Shown here: one piece after another, positions 10,079-17,698 of the stretch
Position numbering within the stretch: position 1 is the first letter of the stretch
Layout of the letters: every line of letters begins with the position of its first letter
Source of the DNA: Anaerolineales bacterium
Lineage (GTDB): Bacteria; Chloroflexota; Anaerolineae; Anaerolineales; Villigracilaceae
NCBI GenBank assembly: GCA_016789305.1
Contig: JAEURJ010000007.1
Coordinates: forward strand, 248,001-312,000
Reading direction: 5' to 3'
Length of the DNA stretch: 64,000 nucleotides
Notes under the pieces: generated by a model
The model's database searches: none
The model's input: the letters and a program-made list of their open reading frames with translations, nothing else
What the model was told of the DNA's origin: nothing
Translations under genes and position numbers: made by a program

Positions 10079-10440
10079 TCTTGCATATTACATCCCGTAC
10101 CGAATGGGGCGATGCGCAAATGCGCGGCGAATATATTGCACCCAGTTTGCAGACGGAAGGTTTCATTCATTGCTCCACAGAGAAACAGGTTCTTCATGTG
10201 GCGAACGCCTTCTATCGCGGGAAAACGGATCTTGTGTTGCTGTTGGTCGATGAATCAAAACTCAAGCCCGAGCTTAAATGGGAAGCGCCTGCTGGACCTC
10301 CCGCCCCGGGCATTTCCGAAGTCGATTCATTTCCGCATATCTTTGGTCCGATCAACTTGAATGCCGTCGCCTCTGTTCTGGATCTTGAAGCTGATTCCGT
10401 TTCCGGAACATTTTCCCTTCCACTATCTCTTCAATCATGA
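10075..10440 (+). CDS. DUF952 family small protein
   Basis: A 121-residue soluble protein that fits the DUF952 family: ILHITSRTEW at the N-terminus, then EGFIHCSTEKQV with its conserved His-Cys-Ser, LLLLVDESKL, and SFPHIFGPINLNAV near the end. I recall this family being placed in the ADP-ribosyltransferase fold group, but its activity is not established. It starts inside the stop of the giant GT-C/YYY gene (ATGA) and ends inside the start of the stand-alone YYY gene (ATGA), so the three are almost certainly translated together. Why a soluble DUF952 protein is coupled to two YYY membrane proteins is unknown. Confidence 0.85.
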   Translation: MILHITSRTEWGDAQMRGEYIAPSLQTEGFIHCSTEKQVLHVANAFYRGKTDLVLLLVDESKLKPELKWEAPAGPPAPGISEVDSFPHIFGPINLNAVASVLDLEADSVSGTFSLPLSLQS

Positions 10441-12950
10441 TTTCATTCATTCTCTGGTATCTTCTCGTAAGTGTTCTGGGCTGGATCACCTTCCCGCTTG
10501 TCTTTCGCCTCTTTCCTGCGCTGGCCGATCGTGGTCTGGCACTTTCTCGTACTGTTGGTCTTTTGATATGGGGATATGTCTTTTGGTTGCTGGCTTCGTT
10601 GGGTATTTCCCAAAATGATGCGGGGGGAATGCTGCTTGCACTGGCTTTTGTGATCGGGCTGAGTGCCTGGTCTTTCACGGCGAATAAAGACGAGATTCTG
10701 AGTTTCATTAAGTCAAATTCTGCACTTGTGTTGACTGTTGAAATACTGTTTTTGGTTGGCTTCGGGCTGATGGCATTTATCCGCTCTGCCAACTCGGAGT
10801 TGTTCAGTACTGAAAAACCCATGGAATTGGCATTTATCAGCGGCATCATGCGCTCGCCAACCTTCCCGCCTCGGGACCCGTGGCTTTCAGGATATGCCAT
10901 TTCATATTATTACTTTGGCTATGTGATCACTGCCATGCTTGCCGAGCTGACCAATGTCCCGGCCAGTATGGCACATAACCTGATGACTTCGTTGATTTTT
11001 GCGCTTGCTGCTGTTGGCGCATATGGGATTTTATATACGCTGCTTGTAAAAGTCAGGAAGTTGAGACCTGAAGAAGACAAAAGCGGCGGAGCCCCTCCAT
11101 CTTCTGTTGCTGGTCTTTCCCTGCTTGCCCCTTTATTCCTTTTGCTGGTCTCGAACCTTGGCGCGTTGCTTGAAGTTCTATATCGCTACGGCATATTTTG
11201 GAAAAAGGATTCAACCGGTCAACTATCCAGTTCGTTTTGGACATGGCTGGACGTCAAAGAATTGAATTTGCCGCCCGCCATGCCGCTTGGCTGGAATGAC
11301 CAGGCGCTTCGTTACCTTTGGTGGTGGCGCTCGTCACGCTTGTTGCAGGATTACGACATGCGCCAAAATCCGCTGGAGGTGATCGATGAGTTCCCCTTCT
11401 TCTCCTTCCTGCTTGGTGATCTACATCCTCATGTTCTGGCAATTCCATTCACCCTGCTTGCCATCGCCGTTGCGCTGAATCTTTTTCTCGGTGGCTGGAA
11501 GGGGACAATCAATCTGTTTGGTGTACGCGTCAATATCAAGCCGGAAGGTTTCGTCTTTTCGGCACTTGTGTTGGGTGGCCTTGCCTTCCTGAATACATGG
11601 GATATCCTGATTGGCGCAACTTTAATAGTAGGCGCTTATGTGTTGACTCAAGCGCATGAAGATGGTTGGAACTGGCGCCGCCTCGAGGACTTGCTTCTGC
11701 TTGGGTTGCCGCTTGGAGTTGTCGCCATCTTTATGTATCTGCCCTTCTATTTGGGCTTTTCATCTCAGGCAGGCGGGATCCTGCCAAGCTTGATGTATCC
11801 CACACGAGGCGCTCATTTATGGCTAATGTGGGGAACTTTGCTGATTCCGATTTACTCCCTGCTTCTTTACATATCATGGCCTGTCTCTGAATTGGATGAA
11901 GAGTCATCCTCTGTGAATATAAATCCCAATTGGAGACTTGGCCTTTGGCTCGGGCTTGGTTTTGCGCTTTTCCTTTTTGCATTTATGTGGCTGATCAGTG
12001 TGATCGGCTATTATGCAGAATCAGATTTTGTCAACAGGTATCTAGCTGACCAAGGTCTGGATACTTATGCCCTTTTCTTTGAAACCTCCCTGCGCCGCTT
12101 GAATCACATTGGCGGGTTGATCACCATGCTGGCGGTATTGATCCCGTCCCTGGCATTCCTGTTTTATACGAATGAGAGACCGAAGGTTGGCGACAGGGAA
12201 TCCAGTACGGCCCATCACCCTCAATCATCCGTCATATTTGTGTTTCTGATCCTTGTCCTTGGTTCCATCCTTATCATCAGCCCGGACTTTGTTTATCTGC
12301 GTGACCAGTTCGGGTACCGCATCAATACGATCTTCAAGTTCTATTATCAAGCCTGGGTTCTTTGGAGTCTGGCGGCGTCTTTCGGTGTGGCATATTTGCT
12401 TCAAAATATGAAGAATGGTTTTTGGAGCGCAGTTTTTCGTATTGGCATTGGTTTGACCATATTTGCAGGGCTCTTGTACCCGGCATTAAGCCTGCCTACC
12501 AAGACCGACGACTTCAACCCTTATGGAGGCTTCACGCTCGATGACTTTGAGCGCATCAAGCGCGAGAATCCTGATGATGCGGCTGGAATAGAGTGGCTGC
12601 GCCAAGCGCCGGATGGCGTGATCGTTGAAGCGGTGGGTGGTTCCTATAATGCGTCGTTTGCAAGAATAGCAACCTACACTGGTTTGCAAAATGTATTGGG
12701 CTGGCCCGGGCACGAATCTCAGTGGCGCGGCGGAGGGGAACCGCAAGGCACGCGCCAGGAAGATGTGGCGACTTTATACACAACACCAGATTGGGAGACT
12801 GCACGTGCCATTCTGGAAAAATATGATATTCGATATGTTTATATTGGCGGCACGGAACGGACTTCCATGCCGGTTATCGAAGATAAATTTGTCGAAAACC
12901 TCAAGCTTGTCTTCCAGCAGGGGATCGTATCGATTTACGAGGTGCCTTGA
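10437..12950 (+). CDS. Chlor_Arch_YYY (DUF2298) membrane protein
   Basis: An 837-residue, strongly hydrophobic protein, about the length usual for the single-copy class of this family. The signature is YYYFG at 157-161 in the segment after FPPRDPWLSGYAIS. It also has LLGDLHPHVLAIPFTLL, matching YSDLHAHM in the upstream fusion, and an end region with VEAVGGSYNASFARIATYTGLQNVLGW that mirrors the fusion's tail. It is integral to the membrane and of unknown reaction. Its coupling to the GT-C/YYY fusion suggests a shared product or complex. A strong terminator follows the stop directly. Confidence 0.85.
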   Translation: MISFILWYLLVSVLGWITFPLVFRLFPALADRGLALSRTVGLLIWGYVFWLLASLGISQNDAGGMLLALAFVIGLSAWSFTANKDEILSFIKSNSALVLTVEILFLVGFGLMAFIRSANSELFSTEKPMELAFISGIMRSPTFPPRDPWLSGYAISYYYFGYVITAMLAELTNVPASMAHNLMTSLIFALAAVGAYGILYTLLVKVRKLRPEEDKSGGAPPSSVAGLSLLAPLFLLLVSNLGALLEVLYRYGIFWKKDSTGQLSSSFWTWLDVKELNLPPAMPLGWNDQALRYLWWWRSSRLLQDYDMRQNPLEVIDEFPFFSFLLGDLHPHVLAIPFTLLAIAVALNLFLGGWKGTINLFGVRVNIKPEGFVFSALVLGGLAFLNTWDILIGATLIVGAYVLTQAHEDGWNWRRLEDLLLLGLPLGVVAIFMYLPFYLGFSSQAGGILPSLMYPTRGAHLWLMWGTLLIPIYSLLLYISWPVSELDEESSSVNINPNWRLGLWLGLGFALFLFAFMWLISVIGYYAESDFVNRYLADQGLDTYALFFETSLRRLNHIGGLITMLAVLIPSLAFLFYTNERPKVGDRESSTAHHPQSSVIFVFLILVLGSILIISPDFVYLRDQFGYRINTIFKFYYQAWVLWSLAASFGVAYLLQNMKNGFWSAVFRIGIGLTIFAGLLYPALSLPTKTDDFNPYGGFTLDDFERIKRENPDDAAGIEWLRQAPDGVIVEAVGGSYNASFARIATYTGLQNVLGWPGHESQWRGGGEPQGTRQEDVATLYTTPDWETARAILEKYDIRYVYIGGTERTSMPVIEDKFVENLKLVFQQGIVSIYEVP

Positions 12951-12954
12951 TGAA

Positions 12955-12990
12955 AATCCCCCGAGTTCAGAACTCGGGGGGATTTTTTTT
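12955..12990. terminator. Intrinsic terminator after the YYY operon, possibly bidirectional
   Basis: Arms TCCCCCGAGTT and AACTCGGGGGGA with a three-base CAG loop, followed by eight T on the plus strand. The minus-strand methyltransferase gene ends in this T run, and the four A before the left arm could give it a weaker terminator in the opposite direction. Confidence 0.9.
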
Positions 12991-13873
12991 ATTTACTCCA
13001 TCTTGCATAGACCGCCTGCGAAAGCAGGCGGTTCGCGCTTGTTTCGCGCGTCACCAGTTCGCCGCTGTTGATCTCGCCTTTATATTTTTTCATCATTTCC
13101 TGCACTGCTTGTGCCACATGAATGGCGGAGGCGCGTACGGCGTAGACTGTGACAATCACAAACAGCGGATTGTCACTTAAGCAAGCACGGCACATATCCA
13201 AAAGACTGGGCAAGGATTTGTACACTTCCCAAATTTCACCTTTGGGACCGCGTCCAAATTTTGGCGGATCCAAAATAATTCCGTCGTATTTTACTCCGCG
13301 CTTTTCCTCACGTTGCACATATTTGACTGCATCTTCCACCACCCAGCGGATGGGTTTGTCGTTCAAGCCAGATAATGCTTGATTTTCGCGCGCCCAAGCC
13401 ACAGACTTTTTGGAGGCATCCACATGAGTCACATGGGCGCCGGCGGATGCCGCTGCAAGGGAAGCCAGCCCGGTATAGCCAAATAGGTTGAGCACATTCG
13501 GTTGTCGACCTGCATTTCGGACAGAATCAATCATAAAGTCCCAGTGAGATGCGACCTCCGGGAACACACCGAGGTGGCGGCCGGGTGTGGTCATCGCCCA
13601 AAACTTAAGCGGACCGTACTCCATGATCCACTTTTCTTCCATTTTCTTTTTCACATCCCAATGCCCGCCGCTTTCTTCGCCGCTTGGGACGAAGGTGGCG
13701 TGCGCATTCTTCCATGTGGACTCAGGAAGGGTGCGTGACCACATGGCCTGCGACTCCGGACGCGAAAAAATATAGCTACCAAACCGCTCCAATTTGAGTC
13801 CGTCGCCGGAATCAAGGAGTTCATAATCCTTCCAATGGGTGGATTCGAGCAGGGTGAAGGGGAAAGTCGTCAT
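12989..13873 (-). CDS. Class I SAM-dependent methyltransferase, RlmI/RlmK-like
   Basis: A 294-residue soluble protein of the rRNA large-subunit methyltransferase type. It has the SAM motif NLFGYTG at 129-135, the acidic ribose contact HVDAS at 149-153, and the N-methyl or C5-cytosine-type motif DPPKFGRGP at 202-210. It lacks the PUA domain of E. coli RlmI; the N-terminal 100 residues resemble the small beta domain of that family. The likely substrate is a base in 23S rRNA, by family only. It is a single gene facing the YYY operon, with its start 150 bases from the dcw start and pointing away from it. Confidence 0.8.
   Translation of the reverse strand: MTTFPFTLLESTHWKDYELLDSGDGLKLERFGSYIFSRPESQAMWSRTLPESTWKNAHATFVPSGEESGGHWDVKKKMEEKWIMEYGPLKFWAMTTPGRHLGVFPEVASHWDFMIDSVRNAGRQPNVLNLFGYTGLASLAAASAGAHVTHVDASKKSVAWARENQALSGLNDKPIRWVVEDAVKYVQREEKRGVKYDGIILDPPKFGRGPKGEIWEVYKSLPSLLDMCRACLSDNPLFVIVTVYAVRASAIHVAQAVQEMMKKYKGEINSGELVTRETSANRLLSQAVYARWSK
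13011..13032. repeat. Perfect 9-bp hairpin with GAAA loop inside the methyltransferase gene
   Basis: Arms ACCGCCTGC and GCAGGCGGT with a GAAA loop on the plus strand, lying in the last 20 codons of the minus-strand gene. It encodes family-typical residues (NRLLSQAV), so it may be chance or a transcript-end structure. Confidence 0.5.
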
Positions 13874-13922
13874 TAATGACCAATCCTAACGTGGGTAAAA
13901 GTTGACAATATTAACAGGTTCC

Positions 13923-13950
13923 TTGATTTTTCCCTTTAAAGGCGTATAAT
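13923..13950 (+). promoter_or_regulatory. Promoter of the dcw cluster
   Basis: TTGATT at 13923-13928, a 16-base spacer, and a perfect TATAAT at 13945-13950. The leader of about 70 bases to mraZ holds the MraZ boxes and a small hairpin (CGCCGA and TCGGCG arms, 13983-13999). An upstream TTGACA at 13902-13907 has no matching -10 box at the right distance. Confidence 0.8.
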
Positions 13951-13978
13951 GTGGGGAAAAGTGGTAGAAAGTGGTAAG
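13951..13978 (+). promoter_or_regulatory. MraZ-box array (three 10-bp direct repeats)
   Basis: GTGGGGAAAA, GTGGTAGAAA and GTGGTAAG start at 13951, 13961 and 13971, spaced exactly one helical turn apart and directly after the -10 box. Direct GTGG repeats with this period are the known target of MraZ, the product of the first gene, so they point to autoregulation of the cluster. A further copy-like GTGGGTAAAA lies at 13891-13900. Confidence 0.8.
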
Positions 13979-14028
13979 CGAGCGCCGAGGCTTTCGGCGT
14001 TCCGTTCATTAAAGGACCCGTAGCACAA

Positions 14029-14490
14029 ATGTTCTTAGGTAACTTCCAACACAACCTCGATGACAAGGGCCGCCTGATGATCCCGGCGCGCTTCCGTGAG
14101 CTGTTGGAAGGTGGCGCTTACATCACACAGGGCTTTGATAAATGCCTCATGGTGTTGACCGAGGATTATTTCAAGCAGGTCTATGAACGAATTGAGGCGA
14201 TGAACCTCGCTGATCCCACCGCCCGCTTGCTGCGCCGTTTGATCTTATCCAATGCCTATCCGGTGGAAGTGGATAAAGTTGGACGCATTCTTGTTCCGCA
14301 AAACTTACGTGCGTTTCTTGGGATCGCGACCGAAGGAAGCGGCGAGTTAACCGTGGCGGGGCAGGGCGAATATTTTGAAGTGTGGACGCCTGCCTTATGG
14401 AACGAGCAGATGGCCGAGTTACAAAAGACCGAAGCCAACAATGCGCGCTTCTCCACACTGGATCTTTCAAAAGCGAAGTCCGCGTCATAA
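14029..14490 (+). CDS. mraZ: Transcriptional regulator MraZ
   Basis: 153 residues, close to the usual 145-150. It has two SpoVT/AbrB-type half domains: DDKGRLMIPARFRELL (about 11-26) and EVDKVGRILVPQNLR (about 78-92), the paired DxxGR...P motifs of the family. MraZ forms a ring-shaped oligomer that binds the GTGG repeats upstream of the dcw operon. The start is ATG with AAAGGA 12 bases upstream. It is the first gene of the cluster, and a GC-rich hairpin lies between it and rsmH. Confidence 0.96.
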   Translation: MFLGNFQHNLDDKGRLMIPARFRELLEGGAYITQGFDKCLMVLTEDYFKQVYERIEAMNLADPTARLLRRLILSNAYPVEVDKVGRILVPQNLRAFLGIATEGSGELTVAGQGEYFEVWTPALWNEQMAELQKTEANNARFSTLDLSKAKSAS

Positions 14491-14532
14491 AGTGCAGCTC
14501 AAGCCCCCGTCCCCGGCGGCGAGGACGCCGCC
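14491..14532 (+). repeat. GC-rich hairpin repeat between mraZ and rsmH
   Basis: Perfect stem GGCGGCG (14515-14521) and CGCCGCC (14526-14532) with an AGGA loop. The element begins AGTGCA and contains GCTCAAGCC and CGGCGGCGA. The same blocks occur in the same order, inverted, at about 32046-32087. It has no T run, so it is not a classic terminator. It sits inside the dcw operon and might reduce or process the transcript. Confidence 0.65.
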
Positions 14533-14545
14533 AAGAGCATAAACA

Positions 14546-15460
14546 ATGACGCACAAACCTGTACTTTACCAAGAGATTATACACGCTCTGCAACCTCGCA
14601 GTGGCGGCCGTTATGTGGATGGCACCCTGGGCGCGGGCGGACACGCTCGCGGCATCCTGGAGGCCTGCGCGCCAGACGGGCTTTTGCTCGGTCTCGATGT
14701 TGACCCGCAGGCTTTGGCGCTCGCTCGTGAGACCTTGGCTCCTTACGAAAAGCGCATTCGTCTCGTGCAGGCCTCCCACATAACTTTGAGTGAACAACTC
14801 ATCGCTGCCAAATGGGACTCGATTGATGGCATCGTTCTTGACCTCGGTGCATCGTCGATGCAGTTTGATAATGCCGAACGCGGATTTTCATTCATGCAGG
14901 ACGGTCCGCTCGACATGAGATTTGGTCCGCAGGCATTGATGAGCGCGGAAGAGATCGTCAACACCTTTGATGAACGCGAGCTGGCAGACATCATTTATCG
15001 ATATGGCGAAGATCGCGACTCGCGCAAGATTGCCAAGTCCATCGTGATGAACAGACCGCTTCGCACCACCCGCGAGCTGGTCGCTGTGATCGAGAAAGCA
15101 TCTCCCCGACGAGGAGACAAGCTGCACCCGGCGACGCAAACGTTTCAAGCCCTGCGAATCGCCGTCAACGATGAACTGACCGCAGTGGAGAAAACACTTC
15201 CGCAGGCAGTGGCAGCTCTCAGGTCCGGTGGAAGATGCGCAGTGATCTCCTTCCACTCGTTGGAAGATCGCATCGTCAAGGAATATTTTAGAGAGCAGAG
15301 CAAGGATCTCATCAATCCGCCTTATGAAAGAATTTATGAAGTGGAACGCAAGGCGATTGTTCAGTTAGTAAATAAAAAACCAATACTTCCCTCGGAGGAA
15401 GAAATCAAGGAGAACCCGAGGGCACGCAGTTCAAAATTGAGAGTGATCGAAAAATTGTAA
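14546..15460 (+). CDS. rsmH: 16S rRNA (cytosine-N4) methyltransferase RsmH
   Basis: 304 residues, the normal length. It methylates N4 of C1402 in 16S rRNA using SAM. Seen in the sequence: MTHKPVLYQEIIHAL start, SAM motif VDGTLGAGGHA (about 24-34), LDLGASSMQFDNAERGFSF, GPLDMRF, and the closing ISFHSLEDRIVKEYF and NPRARSSKLRVIEKL, all family signatures. It sits in the conserved position after mraZ. Confidence 0.97.
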   Translation: MTHKPVLYQEIIHALQPRSGGRYVDGTLGAGGHARGILEACAPDGLLLGLDVDPQALALARETLAPYEKRIRLVQASHITLSEQLIAAKWDSIDGIVLDLGASSMQFDNAERGFSFMQDGPLDMRFGPQALMSAEEIVNTFDERELADIIYRYGEDRDSRKIAKSIVMNRPLRTTRELVAVIEKASPRRGDKLHPATQTFQALRIAVNDELTAVEKTLPQAVAALRSGGRCAVISFHSLEDRIVKEYFREQSKDLINPPYERIYEVERKAIVQLVNKKPILPSEEEIKENPRARSSKLRVIEKL

Positions 15461-15481
15461 TTTGAAACAGGAGATAGAAGA

Positions 15482-15952
15482 GTGAACGTACCGAACGTGA
15501 CCCGATACATCCATGCTTACAAGTCCGCTCCCTGGCGCATTGAGATCCAGTGGGCTGGCTCTGTTTCGCTTGCGGTGATCGCGTCTTTGATGGTCGGTGC
15601 GATGTATCTTTCTGTTTCGTCCAGCACGGCGGTGGCAGGCCGTGAAATTCAGGAACTCAATGCGGCCATGATCGCCAACCAGCAAATCAACACGGATCTG
15701 CAAACCGAATTGGCGACCTTAACCTCATCGAGCACAATGGAAGAACGGGCTCTGGAGTTGGGCTTTCGCCCGGTTGCCCCGGATGAAGTTGAATATTTGA
15801 TGGTGCCCGGTTATTTTGAACCCAAGCCTGATATTCTCGCTTCGGCAGAATTGCCGCAGATGAGCGCGCAAACTGTTCCGCACGAATACAGCCAATCCTT
15901 GTTGAACTGGCTCGACGAGCGCATTTCCGTGCCGACCCGAGGGATTCAATGA
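15482..15952 (+). CDS. FtsL-like small divisome protein
   Basis: 156 residues from a GTG start with GGAGAT upstream. It has a cytoplasmic head of about 25 residues, one membrane helix (about 29-50), then a heptad-rich stretch (VAGREIQELNAAMIANQQINTDLQTELATL written in two parts: about 55-84) that could form a coiled coil, followed by MEERALELGFRPV. This is the FtsL/DivIC layout. In other bacteria FtsL forms a complex with FtsQ and FtsB and recruits FtsW-FtsI. Position between rsmH and ftsI supports it. The stop overlaps the ftsI start (ATGA). FtsL is poorly conserved, so the name rests on layout and place. Confidence 0.75.
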   Translation: MNVPNVTRYIHAYKSAPWRIEIQWAGSVSLAVIASLMVGAMYLSVSSSTAVAGREIQELNAAMIANQQINTDLQTELATLTSSSTMEERALELGFRPVAPDEVEYLMVPGYFEPKPDILASAELPQMSAQTVPHEYSQSLLNWLDERISVPTRGIQ

Positions 15953-17697
15953 GGCAGCAATATGCACGCCGTTCCCAGGCTTTGATGTATGTGATCGTAC
16001 TGATTGCACTTGCGATTGTTGTGCAGATGTTCCGCATTCAAAACAGTTCGGAGGCCGCCATCTTCCGTCAGCGCGCTTCCAATTATGCCTATGAATTGAA
16101 AACATATTATCCCGACCGCGGTGAGATCTACGACCGCAATGGGCACCTGCTTGCGGGTAACACCATTGTCTATGAAGTGGGCGTGGATTTGAATGCCGTG
16201 CAGGATGTCAATGCGATTGCAACTGCGGTCAGCGCCGAACTTGGCATGGACTATGCTGCTGTGGCGAATGCCATTCAAGATCCCGGCGAAGGCATCTCCT
16301 ATGTCGTCCTTGCTGATTATGTCGATGCGGAAAATGCATTGAACTTGCAGGCATTGAAGAAAGCATTGAACGATCAGGCTGGGGAAGGGGTTGCGGGTGG
16401 CCTCGTCGGTTTGGAATTCAAATCGCATCCGCATCGCAGTTATCCGGAAAAATCATTGGCCTCGAATGTTCTTGGCTTCGTCAGTCGTGAAGGGCTCGGT
16501 TATTTTGGTGTGGAAGAAAAGTACGATGCATTGTTGGCGGGCAGCCCGGTGCAGGTGCTTGTTCCGACCGACCCCAACAAGGCGTTTGAAATTCCGCGTG
16601 TCCCCGATGGCACGACACTTGTTCTGACCGTCAACCGCGACTTGCAGGCAGCTACTGAAAAGATCCTCGATGAATCGCTTGCCAACTATGGCGCACAGAA
16701 CGGCACCATCGTGATCATGAATCCCAGCAATGGGGAGATCCTTGCGATGGCAGTTTCCCGCCGCATGGACTTGAATCAATTCTGGAATTACGGCTCGATC
16801 TTCGATACAGCCAGTCAATTCAACCCGGCGATCTCAACACCGTATGAGCCGGGATCGGTCATAAAAATATTAACCATGGCCGCCGCGTTGGATAGCGGGT
16901 CAGTCGTACCGGGTACAACCTATCTGGATACTGGCGCGATTTTGGTCGGCGGGGCGACCATCCAGAACTGGGATGAAAATCCCTGGGGTTTGCAGGATAT
17001 GACCGGTTGTTTGCAGCACTCGCTCAATGTGTGTATGGCCATGCTTTCCACGAACATGGGCGCCACCAATTTTTATAGTTACATGGATAATTTTGGACTC
17101 GGTCATCTCACAGGCGTGGATATGGCTGGGGAAGCCGCGGGCAGGCTCAAGCTCCCGGGCGATGCGGATTGGTATCCCGTTGATCTCGGCACCAACGCAT
17201 TTGGTCAGGGAGTGACTGCCACTCCAATTCAAATTATGGCGGCAGCTTCTTCCATTGCAAATAAGGGCCGCACCGTGATGCCGCATGTGCTTAGCGCGAT
17301 GGTTCGCGATGGCCGCCAATACAATGTTCCTGCGCAGTTTGCAGGTACACCGATTTCCGAATCCACGGCCACCACATTGACCGGTATGCTGGCGGTGTCA
17401 CTTGAAAGCGAAGGGTCACTTGCGCTTGTGCCCGGTTATCGCATTGCCGGCAAAACCGGTACAGCTCAAATCCCAGTCAACGGGTTTTATGATGCATCTC
17501 AAACCAATGCCTCCTTTATCGGTTGGGGCCCGGTGGATGCACCCGAGTTTATGATCTATGTCTGGTTGGAGCGCCCATCCACATCCATTTGGGGCTCTGA
17601 AACCGCCGCTCCTGTTTTTGCAGAAGTTGCGCAGAAGACCGTCCTCCTGCTCAATATTCCTCCGGATTCAATTCGTCAACAGATCGTTGCCAAATAA
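15949..17697 (+). CDS. ftsI: Penicillin-binding protein, FtsI-type transpeptidase
   Basis: 582 residues, class B PBP length. It has an N-terminal membrane helix (about 10-28), a dimerisation region starting PDRGEIYDRNGHLLA, and a transpeptidase domain with SVIK at 303-306 (active serine 303), SLN at 358-360 and KTGTA at 502-506. It cross-links septal peptidoglycan outside the membrane together with FtsW. No PASTA repeats follow. murE, the usual next gene, is absent, and murF follows two bases after the stop. Confidence 0.95.
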   Translation: MRQQYARRSQALMYVIVLIALAIVVQMFRIQNSSEAAIFRQRASNYAYELKTYYPDRGEIYDRNGHLLAGNTIVYEVGVDLNAVQDVNAIATAVSAELGMDYAAVANAIQDPGEGISYVVLADYVDAENALNLQALKKALNDQAGEGVAGGLVGLEFKSHPHRSYPEKSLASNVLGFVSREGLGYFGVEEKYDALLAGSPVQVLVPTDPNKAFEIPRVPDGTTLVLTVNRDLQAATEKILDESLANYGAQNGTIVIMNPSNGEILAMAVSRRMDLNQFWNYGSIFDTASQFNPAISTPYEPGSVIKILTMAAALDSGSVVPGTTYLDTGAILVGGATIQNWDENPWGLQDMTGCLQHSLNVCMAMLSTNMGATNFYSYMDNFGLGHLTGVDMAGEAAGRLKLPGDADWYPVDLGTNAFGQGVTATPIQIMAAASSIANKGRTVMPHVLSAMVRDGRQYNVPAQFAGTPISESTATTLTGMLAVSLESEGSLALVPGYRIAGKTGTAQIPVNGFYDASQTNASFIGWGPVDAPEFMIYVWLERPSTSIWGSETAAPVFAEVAQKTVLLLNIPPDSIRQQIVAK

Positions 17698-17698
17698 C

